Shown here in pieces: positions 24,109 through 34,482 of a stretch of DNA of 41,604 nt (positions within the stretch are counted from its first letter, which is position 1; each line of letters opens with the position of its first letter). Below the pieces are notes generated by a model. That model saw only the letters and a list, made by a program, of their open reading frames with translations. It was not told the DNA's origin and searched no databases. Position numbers and translations under genes: made by a program. Source of the stretch: Chlamydiales bacterium (GTDB taxonomy: Bacteria; Chlamydiota; Chlamydiia; Chlamydiales; Rhabdochlamydiaceae); NCBI GenBank assembly GCA_031281085.1, contig JAITFW010000077.1:1-41604 (forward strand), read 5' to 3'.

Positions 24109-24789
24109 GCTGTTTCTTCGTAAATAATCAGACCAATGATAACCTGTTTCGAACAAACGTTCTCCATCGCAGCAATCCATAAGCTGAAAGTCTCCGCTTT
24201 TTGTTCTTATGAGTTGAGATAGATGTGCTCCTGACTCAAGAAGTGTGCCTATATCATGTGCTAAAGAACGGATATAGGTGCCTTTGGAACAATCTATTTT
24301 TAGCTGTATATGAGGGTAGATATAGGAAATAAGTTCTATTTTGATGGTAACTGTAATGGGGGCTCTTGGGATGATCATGCCTTTGCGTGCTAAATCATAG
24401 AGTTTTTTCCCCTGTATTTTTTTTGCAGAAAACATAGGCGGAATTTGATGGGTTGTTCCTTGGAACTCTACAAGAACTTTTTCTAATTGGGATTGGGTAG
24501 GAATAAGAGGGGATTGGGCTATAATTTGGCCATCTAAGTCGTAGGTATCTGTAGAGATACCAAGATGAAGAGTGGCTAGGTATTGCTTATCTTGATTTAA
24601 AAAAGATGAGCTTAATTTAGTATAGGGCTTGCCGATCAGAAGAATCATGACACCACTGGCAAAAGGATCTAACGTGCCCGCATGACCAATCGTTTTCATT
24701 TCTGTTAATTTGCGTAGGCTAGAGACCAAGTAAAAAGAGGTTCTGCCCATGGGTTTATTAATTGGCAAGATGCCTTCGAAATTAGGCAT
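24103..24789 (-). CDS. truB: tRNA pseudouridine-55 synthase TruB
   Basis: A 228-residue enzyme that makes pseudouridine 55 in the tRNA T-loop. It starts GILPINKPMGRTSF (the family's G.l.idKP.G.tS). The catalytic motif is GHAGTLDPFASGVMILLIG with the nucleophilic Asp (about 42). Further motifs are YLATLHLGISTDTYDLDGQI, PPMFSAKKIQGKKLYDLAR and CSKGTYIRSLAHDIG. It is shorter than E. coli TruB because the C-terminal extension is lacking. The ATG overlaps the rbfA stop (TAATG), and the 3' end overlaps the convergent Inc-like gene by six bases. Confidence 0.95.
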   Translation of the reverse strand: MPNFEGILPINKPMGRTSFYLVSSLRKLTEMKTIGHAGTLDPFASGVMILLIGKPYTKLSSSFLNQDKQYLATLHLGISTDTYDLDGQIIAQSPLIPTQSQLEKVLVEFQGTTHQIPPMFSAKKIQGKKLYDLARKGMIIPRAPITVTIKIELISYIYPHIQLKIDCSKGTYIRSLAHDIGTLLESGAHLSQLIRTKSGDFQLMDCCDGERLFETGYHWSDYLRRNSL

Positions 24790-25154
24790 TAATTTTTACG
24801 AGCTTTTTGTTCTTCTCTGATCTTTCCCAATACGGCATCAATACGTGCGTGTTTATCTACAGAGGTATCTAACTTAAAGGTAAGGCTAGGAAAGTAGCGC
24901 ATAACCACTTTTTTAGAAGAATGGATTGCAATAAAGCCTGCAGCAGATTGCAAGGCTTTAATGGTTTCTTCTTTTATTTTCTGATCTCCAATTACACTGA
25001 TATGTACTTTGGCATGATGAAGATCACTGGTGATTTCTACTTGGGTTACAGAAACGAATGGATTCACATGCGGGTTATCTACATCTTTGTGAATGACTTC
25101 TGAAATAACCTCTTTTAACAAAGAATTTAACCTTACAACTCGATTTTTTGCCAT
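24789..25154 (-). CDS. rbfA: Ribosome-binding factor A
   Basis: A 121-residue KH-like 30S maturation factor. It has NSLLKEVISEVIHKDVDNPHV at the N-terminus and VTQVEITSDLHHAKVHISVIGD, followed by helical ALQSAAGFI. The end is RYFPSLTFKLDTSVDKHARIDAVLGKI, the standard RbfA C-terminus. It starts one base after the infB stop codon and overlaps truB, the classical infB-rbfA-truB order. Confidence 0.93.
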   Translation of the reverse strand: MAKNRVVRLNSLLKEVISEVIHKDVDNPHVNPFVSVTQVEITSDLHHAKVHISVIGDQKIKEETIKALQSAAGFIAIHSSKKVVMRYFPSLTFKLDTSVDKHARIDAVLGKIREEQKARKN

Positions 25155-25155
25155 A

Positions 25156-27594
25156 TTATAACTCTTGGTCTAAGTAAGTTATTTCATAAGCTTGGAACGT
25201 ATCACCTACTTTAACGTCATTGTTATTTGGCAATACGATTCCACATTCATATCCCTTAGAAACCTCACGCACGTCTTCTTTTACTCTTTTAAGAGATTGT
25301 ATGGTTCCTTTCCAAATGATCTGTCCATCTCGTAGTAAACGCATCTGAGAGGAGCGTTTAATGGTTCCATCGGTTACCATGCAACCAGCAATGGTACCTA
25401 CATGAGAGGATTTGAATATCGCTTTTACCTCTGCTGAACCTACGTCATTCTCTTGAGAAATTTTATCTAACATGCTCTGCATTAAGGCTCTTACTTCATC
25501 AACCGCGTGATAGATAACATCATAGAGCTTAACCATTACTTTTAAGTTTTTGATTAAACTCTCTGCATGACTCTCAACTTGGCTATGAAAACCGATAATC
25601 GTCGCTTTTGTATTTTGTGCTAATTGTACATCTGATTCAGAAACCTCTCCAACAGCCGCGGAGATAATATTTAATTCAATTTTTTTAGACTGAATTTTTA
25701 ACAAAGAATTTTTTAATGCTTCAACAGAGCCTTGTACATCAGCGCGTAGAATGAGGTTAAGAACTTTTTTTTGTATGGAGTTATCTAAAAAGCTCTTTAA
25801 GGCAACTCGTTTAGGTTGTTGCATCATATTATGATAACGTTGCCCTTCAGAACGTTTTTGAGCTATTTCAATAGCTTCTTTTTCATTTTTAACGACAATA
25901 AATTCACTACCAGCTTCTGGCAATCCAGAAAGACCTGTAATTTTTACGGGAGAAGAGGGGCCAGCTGTTGTAATTTCTTTTTTGAGTTCGTTATGCATAG
26001 TTTTCACTCTGGCGTAATGCTGGGCAAATACAATAGCATCGCCTAAATTTAGAGTTCCATTTTGCACAAGCACAGTAGCGACCGGACCTAATCCTTTATG
26101 CATTTCTGATTCAATTACAGTTCCTCGGGCTCTAGATTTAGGATTGGCTTTTAGTTCAAGAACTTCTGCTTGGAGAGCTAGCATTTCAAGCAGTTCTTTA
26201 ATTCCTTGTTTTGTCACAGCCGAACAATTTACAGTAATGACCTGCCCGCCCCAAACTTCTGGTAGCAAATCTTTATCTGCTAATTGACGATAAACATTGT
26301 CTGCGTCAAAATTTGGCTTATCACATTTGTTGATAGCTACTAAAATAGGAACATCAGCTGCCTTAGCTTGATCGATGGCTTCTAATGTTTGAGCTTTTAT
26401 TCCTTCGTCACCTGCAATGACAAGAATGACGATATCTGTTACATCTGCTCCTCTGGCACGCATAGAGGAAAAGGCTTCATGACCTGGTGTATCTAGGATT
26501 GTAATATCACCTGATTCTGTATGACACTTAAATGCCCCAATATGCTGAGTAATATCACCTGATTCTGAGGACGCGATATTTGATTTGCGAATAGCGTCGA
26601 TTAAGCTGGTTTTACCGTGATCTACATGTCCCATAAAGGCAACCACAGGAGGACGAATCATCAATGCATCTGCTTGGTTAGCTTGAATTTCTTGTTTAAT
26701 TGTCTTGTCAGTAATGCGAAGTCGATCTTCTTCTGTTGTATCAATAGTGATTTCACAATCAAAGTCGTGTCCTAATAACTGAATGGTAGTTTCGTCATCT
26801 AAGTAGTCGTTTAAAGTGAGCATAACCCCTTTCATAAACAATTTAGCAACGAGCTGAGATGCTTTAAGCTTCATTTCAGAAGCAAGATCTTTTATAGTGA
26901 TAGGCAAATGAATCTTTAATTCTTTAGGCCTAATCGCAACCTCTTCTTTCTTATGAGAACGCATTTTATGATGAGGTCGTTTTCTTCTCCAAGCTTGGTC
27001 GTCTAAGTCATCACGGAGTCCTTTTCTGTCACGAGCATCAAATGTTTTTTGCGGTGTTTTTTTAATAGGCCGTATCTCTTGAGCTGTTTTAGAGCGCTGA
27101 TTTTTATCTTCCGATTCACGTGGTATTGGTTTAAAAAAGTCTTTTTTAGGAAGATCAGAACCCTTTATAGGAACATCTTTAGGTAAAAGAGGTCTTTTTA
27201 TAGCACTTGGATGCCCGGTTCGATCTGGATAAGAGGATCTAGAAGAGGATGGAGTGTTAGGTTTTATATCTTGCTTGAAAGAAGAGCGTTGTGGAGGAAA
27301 ATTTGTTCTAAATGGTTGAGGTTTATGACGATACTCTGACTTAGTCGTTGAATGAGTAGGCTCTGTTTTTGTAGTAGGAGGTTTGTGCTGAATCAGTTCT
27401 TCCTTTGAATGTTCAACAGGAATAGATTCCAAAGAAGAAGATCGCGTTTCTACAGTAGGAATAGGGGGTAATTGAACCGAGGAAGGTTCTTTTTTTTCTT
27501 CTTTTTTCCGGATCACAGGTTTTTTTTCTCGAGTGAGCTTAAGAGCTTCTGCAAGTTGTGCGTTTTTTATATGTATTTTTAAATTTTTGGCCAA
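25156..27594 (-). CDS. infB: Translation initiation factor IF-2
   Basis: An 812-residue GTPase that places initiator tRNA. A long, charged, low-complexity N-terminal region (about 30-220) is rich in Pro, Ser and Lys. An IF2_N domain follows at about 226-280. The G domain has GHVDHGKT at 322-329, [11 protein letters not shown] at about 345-355, DTPGH at 368-372 and NKCD. Domains II-IV follow and end with [24 protein letters not shown]. The start appears to be TTG at 27592-27594, with AGAGG seven bases upstream inside the end of nusA. It lies four bases after nusA. Confidence 0.96.
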   Translation of the reverse strand: MAKNLKIHIKNAQLAEALKLTREKKPVIRKKEEKKEPSSVQLPPIPTVETRSSSLESIPVEHSKEELIQHKPPTTKTEPTHSTTKSEYRHKPQPFRTNFPPQRSSFKQDIKPNTPSSSRSSYPDRTGHPSAIKRPLLPKDVPIKGSDLPKKDFFKPIPRESEDKNQRSKTAQEIRPIKKTPQKTFDARDRKGLRDDLDDQAWRRKRPHHKMRSHKKEEVAIRPKELKIHLPITIKDLASEMKLKASQLVAKLFMKGVMLTLNDYLDDETTIQLLGHDFDCEITIDTTEEDRLRITDKTIKQEIQANQADALMIRPPVVAFMGHVDHGKTSLIDAIRKSNIASSESGDITQHIGAFKCHTESGDITILDTPGHEAFSSMRARGADVTDIVILVIAGDEGIKAQTLEAIDQAKAADVPILVAINKCDKPNFDADNVYRQLADKDLLPEVWGGQVITVNCSAVTKQGIKELLEMLALQAEVLELKANPKSRARGTVIESEMHKGLGPVATVLVQNGTLNLGDAIVFAQHYARVKTMHNELKKEITTAGPSSPVKITGLSGLPEAGSEFIVVKNEKEAIEIAQKRSEGQRYHNMMQQPKRVALKSFLDNSIQKKVLNLILRADVQGSVEALKNSLLKIQSKKIELNIISAAVGEVSESDVQLAQNTKATIIGFHSQVESHAESLIKNLKVMVKLYDVIYHAVDEVRALMQSMLDKISQENDVGSAEVKAIFKSSHVGTIAGCMVTDGTIKRSSQMRLLRDGQIIWKGTIQSLKRVKEDVREVSKGYECGIVLPNNNDVKVGDTFQAYEITYLDQEL

Positions 27595-27597
27595 CTC

Positions 27598-28875
27598 TTA
27601 ACCTCTTTTTTTACGAATTTTTTCTAAAATCTTGTCAGCCATTTCTAAACTGATTTCCGGTATCATCGCCAATTGCTCAGGCGTTGCATTTAACAATTTT
27701 CGAGGCGTATCATATCCAGCGCTCATTAAGCTTTCGATAATCATTCTGCTACTTACTTCTTCGATGGTCAGCGGTTCATCCAAAGTTGGATCATCAGCAG
27801 ATGCCATTTGTGCACGCTCAAGGTTCATAGTAGCTTTGTAATGGCTTATTTTTTGTATTTGTAGATCAAAGCCGCATAGTTCTCCGTTTAAGCGGGCATT
27901 TCTTCCTCCTTTACCAAGAGCTGCTGGGTAATCTTCATCATTAATCACGATAGTCATGATGTTTCTTTGTTCATCGACAACCATTTTCTTAATTTCGATG
28001 GGCGCTAATGAAGAGTTGAGTAAAGTAGTAGCGTTGTTGCTAAAAGGGATGATGTCAATTTTTTCATTATTTAACTCGCGTATGATGTTTTTGACGCGAT
28101 TTCCACGTACTCCTACGCAAGCTCCAACAGGGTCTACCTTTGGATCTTGGGAGCTAACTGCAATCTTTGTACGATAGCCAGCTGCGCGCACTATTTTTTC
28201 TATAACAACTGTATCATCTGCAATTTCAGGAACTTCTTGTGAAAACAATTGTGCAACAAATTCAGGATGGCTACGAGATAAAATCACTTCTGCTCCGCCA
28301 TTTTCTGTATCTCTTACTTCAAATAGCAAAGCTTGTACTCGATCACCTACTTTATAAATTTCTGTTTTTGGATAAAATCGACTAGGTAAAATAGCTTCAA
28401 CTTTTCCTAAATCAATGATTAAGGTTGCTTCTCTAATGACTTTTTTTACTGTACCTGAAACGATTTCATTGGTCCGGTGACGATATTCTTCATAAATCAC
28501 ATCTCTTTCTGCGTGACGTAGCTTTTGAGAGATGATTTGACCTGCTGTATGTGCGGCAATTCTACCAAAGTCTTGTGGAATCACAGAAATGTTAACCCAC
28601 TGTCCTAATTCACAATCAGGGTGAAGCATGCGTGCTTCTGCAAGAGAGATCTCTTCTTCTGGAATCGTAACCCTCTCTACTACTTCTTTTTGAGCTGTTA
28701 CATGAATATCTCCTGTCTTAGGATTAACCTGCACAGAGACATGAATCAACCCTCCATGAATGCTTTTGCGAGCAGCCACATATAGGGATTCTTCGATCGC
28801 AGAAATCACTACATCTCGTTTAATTCCTTTTTCTCTCTCAAGATATTCGAAGATTGCGACTAGATCTTTGTTCAT
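27598..28875 (-). CDS. nusA: Transcription termination/antitermination factor NusA
   Basis: A 425-residue RNA-polymerase-binding factor. The order is an N-terminal domain (about 1-125, with EREKGIKRDVVISAIEESLYVAARK), an S1 domain (about 130-200, EIVSGTVKKVIREATLIIDLGKVEAILPSRFYPKTE), two KH domains (about 205-345, with DPVGACVGVRGNRVKNIIRELNNEKIDII and ALGKGGRNARL) and a C-terminal helix-hairpin-helix-like end. The length matches NusA without the extra acidic repeats of E. coli. It heads the nusA-infB-rbfA-truB run. Confidence 0.96.
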   Translation of the reverse strand: MNKDLVAIFEYLEREKGIKRDVVISAIEESLYVAARKSIHGGLIHVSVQVNPKTGDIHVTAQKEVVERVTIPEEEISLAEARMLHPDCELGQWVNISVIPQDFGRIAAHTAGQIISQKLRHAERDVIYEEYRHRTNEIVSGTVKKVIREATLIIDLGKVEAILPSRFYPKTEIYKVGDRVQALLFEVRDTENGGAEVILSRSHPEFVAQLFSQEVPEIADDTVVIEKIVRAAGYRTKIAVSSQDPKVDPVGACVGVRGNRVKNIIRELNNEKIDIIPFSNNATTLLNSSLAPIEIKKMVVDEQRNIMTIVINDEDYPAALGKGGRNARLNGELCGFDLQIQKISHYKATMNLERAQMASADDPTLDEPLTIEEVSSRMIIESLMSAGYDTPRKLLNATPEQLAMIPEISLEMADKILEKIRKKRG

Positions 28876-28960
28876 CTTGCCTCTTTTTCTCTTAGTGTTT
28901 ACTACGACTTATCAGTGAGTCAGAGTTGTAGTATTTTTTTTGTTTAAAATATGCCAGCTT

Positions 28961-28990
28961 AATACGGATGAAACATGTTTCATCCGTATT
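28961..28990 (-). terminator. Terminator after rpsA
   Basis: AATACGGATGAAACA and TGTTTCATCCGTATT form a perfect 30-base palindrome beginning 11 bases past the rpsA stop codon. It is followed on the minus strand by AAGCTGGCATATTTTAAAC rather than a clean T-run, so termination strength is uncertain. It separates rpsA from the nusA operon. Confidence 0.7.
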
Positions 28991-29001
28991 GAGTTGCGTT
29001 T

Positions 29002-30822
29002 TTACTCTTCTGAGGAGCTATTTGTTTCTTTTGAAGAGATTTTTTTGCGTTTTTTACTGGGTTGTTTATCTTCATCAATTGCATTTTCCAAAGAAGTTTT
29101 TTTGCGGGTTTTGTCATGAGAATGAGTTTTACATCCTCCTACGACAATATCATCTCTATTAAATTTATTTTTATCAATTAAATGCTCTTTAATAGATAAA
29201 CCAATCTTTTTATGTTCAGGATCGAGTTTAATTACTTTAGCTGTAATTTGTTCTCCTTTATTAATCACTTCTTCTACTTTACCAAATGGTTGGTCGGAGA
29301 GTTCTGTTACATGCACAAGAGCTTCAATTCCATTAGGGAGCTCTATGAAAGCACCAAAAGCTGTAATTTTTATGACAGTTCCTTGAACTAAAGATCCAAT
29401 AGGCATTGTTTTTTCGATGCTTTCCCAAGGGTTATGGCTTAGCTGTTTTAAACCAAGAGTGATTTTCTTACTCTCTTTGTCTACAGATAAGATGATAGCA
29501 TCTACCCGATCTCCTTTTTTAAGCACTTCTGAAGGATGCGATACTTTTTTAATCCAGCTCAAATCAGAAATGTGAATTAAGCCATCTACACCTGGCTCTA
29601 ACTCCACAAAAGCGCCATAATTGGTTAAATTGCGAATCTCTGCATTTACACAACAATCACAAGGGTACTTTTTTTCTACAGCATCCCACGGATTTTTTTC
29701 TGTTTGTTTAAGTCCAAGAGAAATTTTTCCTTCTTCTTTTTGAACAGAAAGAACGATAGCTTCTACCTCATCTCCTTTATTCACAACTTCACAAGGGTCT
29801 GTTACGTTTTTTATCCAAGACATCTCTGACACGTGAATCAGTCCTTCAATACCTGGTTCAATTTCAATAAAAGCCCCATAAGGGACAAGATTTACGATTT
29901 TACCTCTTACACGCGTTCCAGCAGGATACTTTTTTTCAATTTCTTCCCAAGGATTGGTTTCTTTTTGTTTCACCCCTAAAGCAACACGTCCCTTTTCTTT
30001 GTCTACATGCAAAATGATCACTTCTAATTCTTGTCCTAAACAGACCATCTCGGAAGGGTGTTTAATTCTCTTCCAGGTCATATCTGTGATGTGTAGTAGA
30101 CCATCGATTCCATCAAGGTCTAAAAAGACTCCAAAATCGGTGATGTTTTTCACAATGCCTGTACGGGTTTCCCCTTCGTGAATATTTTCTAAAAGTTCTG
30201 CTTTACGAGAGATGCGCTCTTCTTCTAAAATTTCGCGGCGAGATACAACGATATTTTTACGTTCTGTATTGATCTTTAAGATTTTAAAGTCGTAGCTTTG
30301 TCCAATGAATTCATCGAGGTTTTTGATGCGTTTATTATCAATTTGAGAACCTGGTAGAAAGGCTTCCATACCAATATCCACCATGAGACCACCTTTTACC
30401 TTGCGTATGACTTTCCCTTTGACAATAGAGCCTTCTTTACAGTGATGTACAATGTACTCCCATTGTCTTTGGCGACGAGCTTTCTCTCGAGAAAGCACGA
30501 TTTGACCATCTTCTCCTTCTGCTTGATCGAGATACACTTCGACTAAGCTGTTTTCACCAAGATCTTCTGTGTCAGAAAATTCGTTGATGGGAATGAGTCC
30601 TTCAGATTTTAACCCTACGTCTATAATCACAAAATCTTTTGTGATTTCTACAATTTGACCTGTCAATATTTGACCGGTATTCATTAAAGCGACGGAACCC
30701 TTTCCGGCAATTTCCTCTTTTTTGTTGAGTAAATTTTTGAATTGTTTGGCTTCTTCCTCTTGAAACTCAACATCATCGATGATGTTGCTTGCATTCCAGT
30801 CGTTTAATTCTTTGCTAGACAT
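29002..30822 (-). CDS. rpsA: 30S ribosomal protein S1
   Basis: 606 residues with six S1 (OB-fold) repeats spanning about residue 50 to 555. Each is recognisable by G.V..I..FG.FV.L..GIEGL.H.S (for example [49 protein letters not shown] and [25 protein letters not shown]). It brings mRNA to the 30S subunit. A lysine/serine-rich tail of about 40 residues follows the last repeat and ends SSSEE, making it somewhat longer than the roughly 570 residues I recall for Chlamydia. Gene order rpsA-nusA-infB is chlamydial. Confidence 0.96.
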   Translation of the reverse strand: MSSKELNDWNASNIIDDVEFQEEEAKQFKNLLNKKEEIAGKGSVALMNTGQILTGQIVEITKDFVIIDVGLKSEGLIPINEFSDTEDLGENSLVEVYLDQAEGEDGQIVLSREKARRQRQWEYIVHHCKEGSIVKGKVIRKVKGGLMVDIGMEAFLPGSQIDNKRIKNLDEFIGQSYDFKILKINTERKNIVVSRREILEEERISRKAELLENIHEGETRTGIVKNITDFGVFLDLDGIDGLLHITDMTWKRIKHPSEMVCLGQELEVIILHVDKEKGRVALGVKQKETNPWEEIEKKYPAGTRVRGKIVNLVPYGAFIEIEPGIEGLIHVSEMSWIKNVTDPCEVVNKGDEVEAIVLSVQKEEGKISLGLKQTEKNPWDAVEKKYPCDCCVNAEIRNLTNYGAFVELEPGVDGLIHISDLSWIKKVSHPSEVLKKGDRVDAIILSVDKESKKITLGLKQLSHNPWESIEKTMPIGSLVQGTVIKITAFGAFIELPNGIEALVHVTELSDQPFGKVEEVINKGEQITAKVIKLDPEHKKIGLSIKEHLIDKNKFNRDDIVVGGCKTHSHDKTRKKTSLENAIDEDKQPSKKRKKISSKETNSSSEE

Positions 30823-30989
30823 TTAAGGGTTTCTCCTGCGTTTGATTGAAAGGAAAAAGACTATCAAATGATTCGCAATAAAATCAATCGTAATTTCACT
30901 TTGTTCTCTAGGTAGGAGGGAGGTAAAATCAGATTGTCAACTATTGCATGTTCGTTAAAATGAATCTTCTGAAAAATTTAAGCTTGTAA
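30823..30989. promoter_or_regulatory. Divergent promoter region rpsA / aspartokinase
   Basis: 167 bp between divergent genes. On the minus strand a TTGACA is present (RC of TGTCAA near 30937-30942), but no good -10 lies 16-18 bases away, so no specific promoter is claimed. Confidence 0.3.
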
Positions 30990-31772
30990 ATGATTATGAA
31001 AAAAATTGTTTTAAAATTTGGAGGAGCGGCTTTGGCCGATTTAGGATCTTTTTGTAGCATTAGCAAAATTATAAAAGCTCAGCTAAGCTCTTACTCCGTT
31101 TGCGTTGTAGTAAGCGCAATGCAAGGCGTAACCGATCAACTTCTTCAAACGGCTGAGAAAATAGATTCCAGCCCCCCCTCAAGAGAGCTAGATATGCTTG
31201 TTTCCACAGGGGAGGTTTTTAGCATGACCCTTTTAGCAATGGCTCTTCATAAAGAAGGGATAGAGGCTATTAGCCTAACGGGAGAGCAAGCTGGTATTAT
31301 TACCTGCTCATGTCATACAAATGCAAAGATTATCGAAGTGAATAAAGAGCGATTATCCAAGGAATTAGAATCAGGCAAAGTGGTAATTGTAGCTGGTTTT
31401 CAAGGAGTTAGTAGAAAAAAAGAGATTACGACTTTAGGTAGGGGTGGTTCTGATATAACAGCTGTTGCGCTTGCCATTGCACTTTCCTGCGAGATGGTTC
31501 AATTTTATAAAGATGTAAAGGGAATTTATTCTATGGATCCAAAAACCGATTCTCGTGCAGAACTGTTAAGAAACATTTCCTATGAAAAAGCACTAGAATT
31601 ATCAGAACATAAAATCTTACATCCTCGTTGCATCGCCTTAGCAGCAGCCCATCAGATTAGCCTACAAGTACGCTCTTTCCTGTATCCGAATTCTATAGGA
31701 ACTGTAATTAGTGATTTGAGCTGTGCAAAAAAACCAAATTTTTTGTATGAATGGGAACATTTAAGCATGTAA
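30990..31772 (+). CDS. Aspartokinase, catalytic domain only (no ACT domains)
   Basis: A 260-residue amino-acid kinase. It begins KIVLKFGGAALAD, the aspartokinase nucleotide motif. VVSAMQGVTDQLLQ, LDMLVSTGEVFSMTLLAMAL, VAGFQGV and the strong signature TTLGRGGSDITAVALAIAL follow. It ends after ELSEHKILHPRCIALAAAHQISLQVRSF. It makes aspartyl phosphate for the lysine/diaminopimelate branch. Usual aspartokinases have 400 or more residues with two C-terminal ACT domains for feedback control; here the protein stops after the catalytic domain and has none. ATG at 30990 or 30996 are alternative starts. Confidence 0.88.
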   Translation: MIMKKIVLKFGGAALADLGSFCSISKIIKAQLSSYSVCVVVSAMQGVTDQLLQTAEKIDSSPPSRELDMLVSTGEVFSMTLLAMALHKEGIEAISLTGEQAGIITCSCHTNAKIIEVNKERLSKELESGKVVIVAGFQGVSRKKEITTLGRGGSDITAVALAIALSCEMVQFYKDVKGIYSMDPKTDSRAELLRNISYEKALELSEHKILHPRCIALAAAHQISLQVRSFLYPNSIGTVISDLSCAKKPNFLYEWEHLSM

Positions 31773-31780
31773 GAGGTTCT

Positions 31781-33700
31781 ATGCAAAATCTTTTGAAAAG
31801 TTCGTCGAATATTTTTGATATAGTTACGATTCTTAATCAAAGCAGCACAAAAGATGAGCATGTATTCTACTACAGTAAATTAGAAGATGTATTGATGGAA
31901 TATTTTGCTTTTGAAGAAGCAGATAAAGACCATCTATTTAGCAGTTTTATGCAAAAATTACCACTTATTCAGACTTCTTTCAAAGGAAAAGATGCTTATT
32001 TTCTTAAGATTTCACTGCTTTGTAAGAGAATAGGGAATCCGGCTAAATTTTTTTATGAAATGATTGACCGATGGCTACTTCCGGGGAAAAAAACCCATAT
32101 TTGTTCTTTTTTCAGTTGTGATTTTGTTTTTTCTTGTTCTGATTCGGATGCTTTTTGTCTATCTGAAATGGTTATTTCAGCCAATAATGAGATGGAATTA
32201 GAAAAAATGCACCATAATTTTTTGTTTTTGCAGAATGAAATTCGCTTAGGCTCAACCTCTGTCTACCAGGCAAGCTGTATCTTAGAAAATAAAGGATTAT
32301 CTATAGATCAAAAACATTTATTCATCCAAGAAAGAATTTCCTTACTCATTCAAAAAAGACCGCAAGATTTTGATTATGACATTTTTCATCAGATGCAACA
32401 TTTTTTATTTAATACAAAGCAAGAATTTAAAGCATATCGCGATTGTACGCATATGGCTCGAATTATATCGGTGTTTTATGTATTGAAACGCGCATTGGTT
32501 AGGCAAATAGAAAATTGCTTGGCAGAGAGAGTGATTAAAGTCAAATTACGTAGGACTTGGTTACAACTACCTTTAGGTTTTGAAAAAGTTTTGGGAGTCT
32601 TTCTTATCATTCATCTTCTGAACGATGACGAACAATTTGAACAAGTTCATTGTATGAGAATGATCGAAAGTTGTTTTTCTGATTTTCATTATATCGAAGG
32701 GTCTTATTTCTCTTATGAAGAAGGTCGAATTCATTTAATTTATTTAGAATTGAAAAAAAAAGATGGATCTGAAATTTCTTCACAAGAGCTAAAAAAGCTT
32801 AACGAGAAACTCATAGATGAAGTAGAGAATGGGATTCATAGCTTGATGCATCCTTTATTTATACCGCGTAATGAAGAAGAGGTCATGCGTAATGTCATTC
32901 TTTTATCTAAACAACTGCGCTATTTTCGCGATATTCCTCAGGTTATTATTAATTTTGATGAGCAATTAGAAACAGATCTTTTATTTACAGTCATTCTTGT
33001 GCGTGCTCGTCAAATATTGGACCCATCGATACAGCAGCTGTTTAGTCATTCCTCTCTTATTTTTATTCCTGATCGAATTAAACAAGTGGGCATGCTAAGA
33101 AAGAAATACCCAAAAGAAGCTTCGGTTTTTCGTCTGCGAATCGCTTCTCGTTCCTTTATACGATCTGATCATCGAGTCGACTTATTTCAGGCACGTCAAT
33201 TCGTAGCAAAAGAGTTGAAAAAAGTGATTGGAGAGTTTAGGGATTTTAATGGAGGAATGATTACTAAGCAATACGAGTGTTTTAGCGAATTAAAGAAAAT
33301 GTGTTGTCGATTAAAAAAGCAAGAGAAACTGCTGTTGGAATATTTTTTTCATTCGATCTATCCCAAAGAATTGAGTGCGATTTTCGATCCTTTACGTTTA
33401 AAGGAATTGTTTTTTCTGTTTTTGGAACTCTTTGAGAAGAATAAAGATAAAAAAAATACTACACGATTTATGCATCAGATGAGACCGGGGTCTTGTTTTT
33501 TTGTTTTATCTTATTTTGATCATTCGTTAAAATCCAAGATTTTGGAAAAAGTTGCTCAACTACAAATTGCTTCTTCTCGGCTTATTGCGGTTTGGTTTCG
33601 TGCTGTGGAATGGGATTATTTGTGTTATGGCTATTTAGAAGAAGATACGCAAAAGAAAATACTATTTATAAAAACGATCCAAGATGCTCTTGATTTTTGA
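31781..33700 (+). CDS. Large protein of unknown function (639 residues)
   Basis: No domain recognised. The protein is soluble by inspection: no signal peptide and no membrane segment. It is rich in Phe, Leu, Lys and Cys and mostly helical by pattern. The frame opens at 31751, but ATG at 31781 with AGAGG just upstream (right after the aspartokinase stop) is the likely start. The middle part DEQLETDLLFTVILVRAR and the C-terminal SRLIAVWFRAVEWDYLC look conserved rather than random, yet I cannot place them. It probably shares a transcript with the aspartokinase gene. Confidence 0.7.
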   Translation: MQNLLKSSSNIFDIVTILNQSSTKDEHVFYYSKLEDVLMEYFAFEEADKDHLFSSFMQKLPLIQTSFKGKDAYFLKISLLCKRIGNPAKFFYEMIDRWLLPGKKTHICSFFSCDFVFSCSDSDAFCLSEMVISANNEMELEKMHHNFLFLQNEIRLGSTSVYQASCILENKGLSIDQKHLFIQERISLLIQKRPQDFDYDIFHQMQHFLFNTKQEFKAYRDCTHMARIISVFYVLKRALVRQIENCLAERVIKVKLRRTWLQLPLGFEKVLGVFLIIHLLNDDEQFEQVHCMRMIESCFSDFHYIEGSYFSYEEGRIHLIYLELKKKDGSEISSQELKKLNEKLIDEVENGIHSLMHPLFIPRNEEEVMRNVILLSKQLRYFRDIPQVIINFDEQLETDLLFTVILVRARQILDPSIQQLFSHSSLIFIPDRIKQVGMLRKKYPKEASVFRLRIASRSFIRSDHRVDLFQARQFVAKELKKVIGEFRDFNGGMITKQYECFSELKKMCCRLKKQEKLLLEYFFHSIYPKELSAIFDPLRLKELFFLFLELFEKNKDKKNTTRFMHQMRPGSCFFVLSYFDHSLKSKILEKVAQLQIASSRLIAVWFRAVEWDYLCYGYLEEDTQKKILFIKTIQDALDF

Positions 33701-33760
33701 CTCTAAAAGACGGATTTATTTTTATAAATGGCAAATTTCTATCTAAAACGAGTTTAATCT

Positions 33761-34477
33761 ATGAAAAGCTTTTCAGTCCAAGTCGTTCCTTCTATTCTTT
33801 CCGCTGATTTTGGCAAATTAGCTTTGGAAGCTAAAAAAGCAGAAGAGTGCGGCGCAGATGCACTGCATATCGATATTATGGATGGGCATTTTGTTTCTAA
33901 CTTGAGTTTGGGGCCTAAATCTGTTGCAGCGATGAATCGCGCAACAAATCTTTTTCTAGATGTGCATCTAATGATGTATAATCCTTATGATTACGTAGAA
34001 CGATTTATACAAGCTGGCGCTGACCGAATTACTTTTCATTTTGAGGCAACAGAAAACGTGGAAGAGACTCTTCAATTTATTCGAAAGTGTGGAGTAGAAG
34101 CTGGTTTAGCTTTTTGTCCAGAAACAAGCTCATCGATGATTGTGAAATTTTTAGATAAATGCGATTTACTTCTTTTAATGACGGTAAATCCAGGTCATAG
34201 TGGGCAGAAATTTATGCCTGAGATGCTGGAAAAGATTCAATTCGCACGCAATATTTGCAATCAGATGAAGTTGTGTAAAGGAGGCAGATTTCTAAGTGAG
34301 CTGCAACAAGAAAAAGCGCCTGTGTTTCCTTTTGCCATCCAAGTAGATGGTGGAATAAACCATAAGACAGCGCTCCAATGTATAGAAGCAGGAGCAAATG
34401 TCTTAGTGTCGGGAAGTTATATTTACAGTGCGAAAGATATGACTCAAGCAATTGCTAGTTTGAAAACTCTTAAGTAG
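33761..34477 (+). CDS. rpe: Ribulose-phosphate 3-epimerase
   Basis: A 238-residue TIM-barrel enzyme of the pentose phosphate pathway that converts ribulose-5-P to xylulose-5-P. The motifs are VVPSILSADFGKLALEAK, the metal/catalytic stretch LHIDIMDGHFV (DxMDG), FLDVHLMMYNP, LMTVNPGHSGQKFMPEMLEKI and the second catalytic Asp in IQVDGGINHKTA. GANVLVSGSYIY is the phosphate site. An insertion of about 15 residues (CKGGRFLSELQQEKAPVFPF region) makes it a little longer than usual. It lies six bases ahead of yvcK. Confidence 0.95.
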   Translation: MKSFSVQVVPSILSADFGKLALEAKKAEECGADALHIDIMDGHFVSNLSLGPKSVAAMNRATNLFLDVHLMMYNPYDYVERFIQAGADRITFHFEATENVEETLQFIRKCGVEAGLAFCPETSSSMIVKFLDKCDLLLLMTVNPGHSGQKFMPEMLEKIQFARNICNQMKLCKGGRFLSELQQEKAPVFPFAIQVDGGINHKTALQCIEAGANVLVSGSYIYSAKDMTQAIASLKTLK

Positions 34478-34482
34478 TTCTT

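Noticed and set aside
26500-26600. Repeated SGDIT peptide in the IF-2 G domain, suspected of being a duplication
   Set aside because: One instance is the switch I region and the other precedes the DTPGH motif; both are normal parts of the factor in this lineage.
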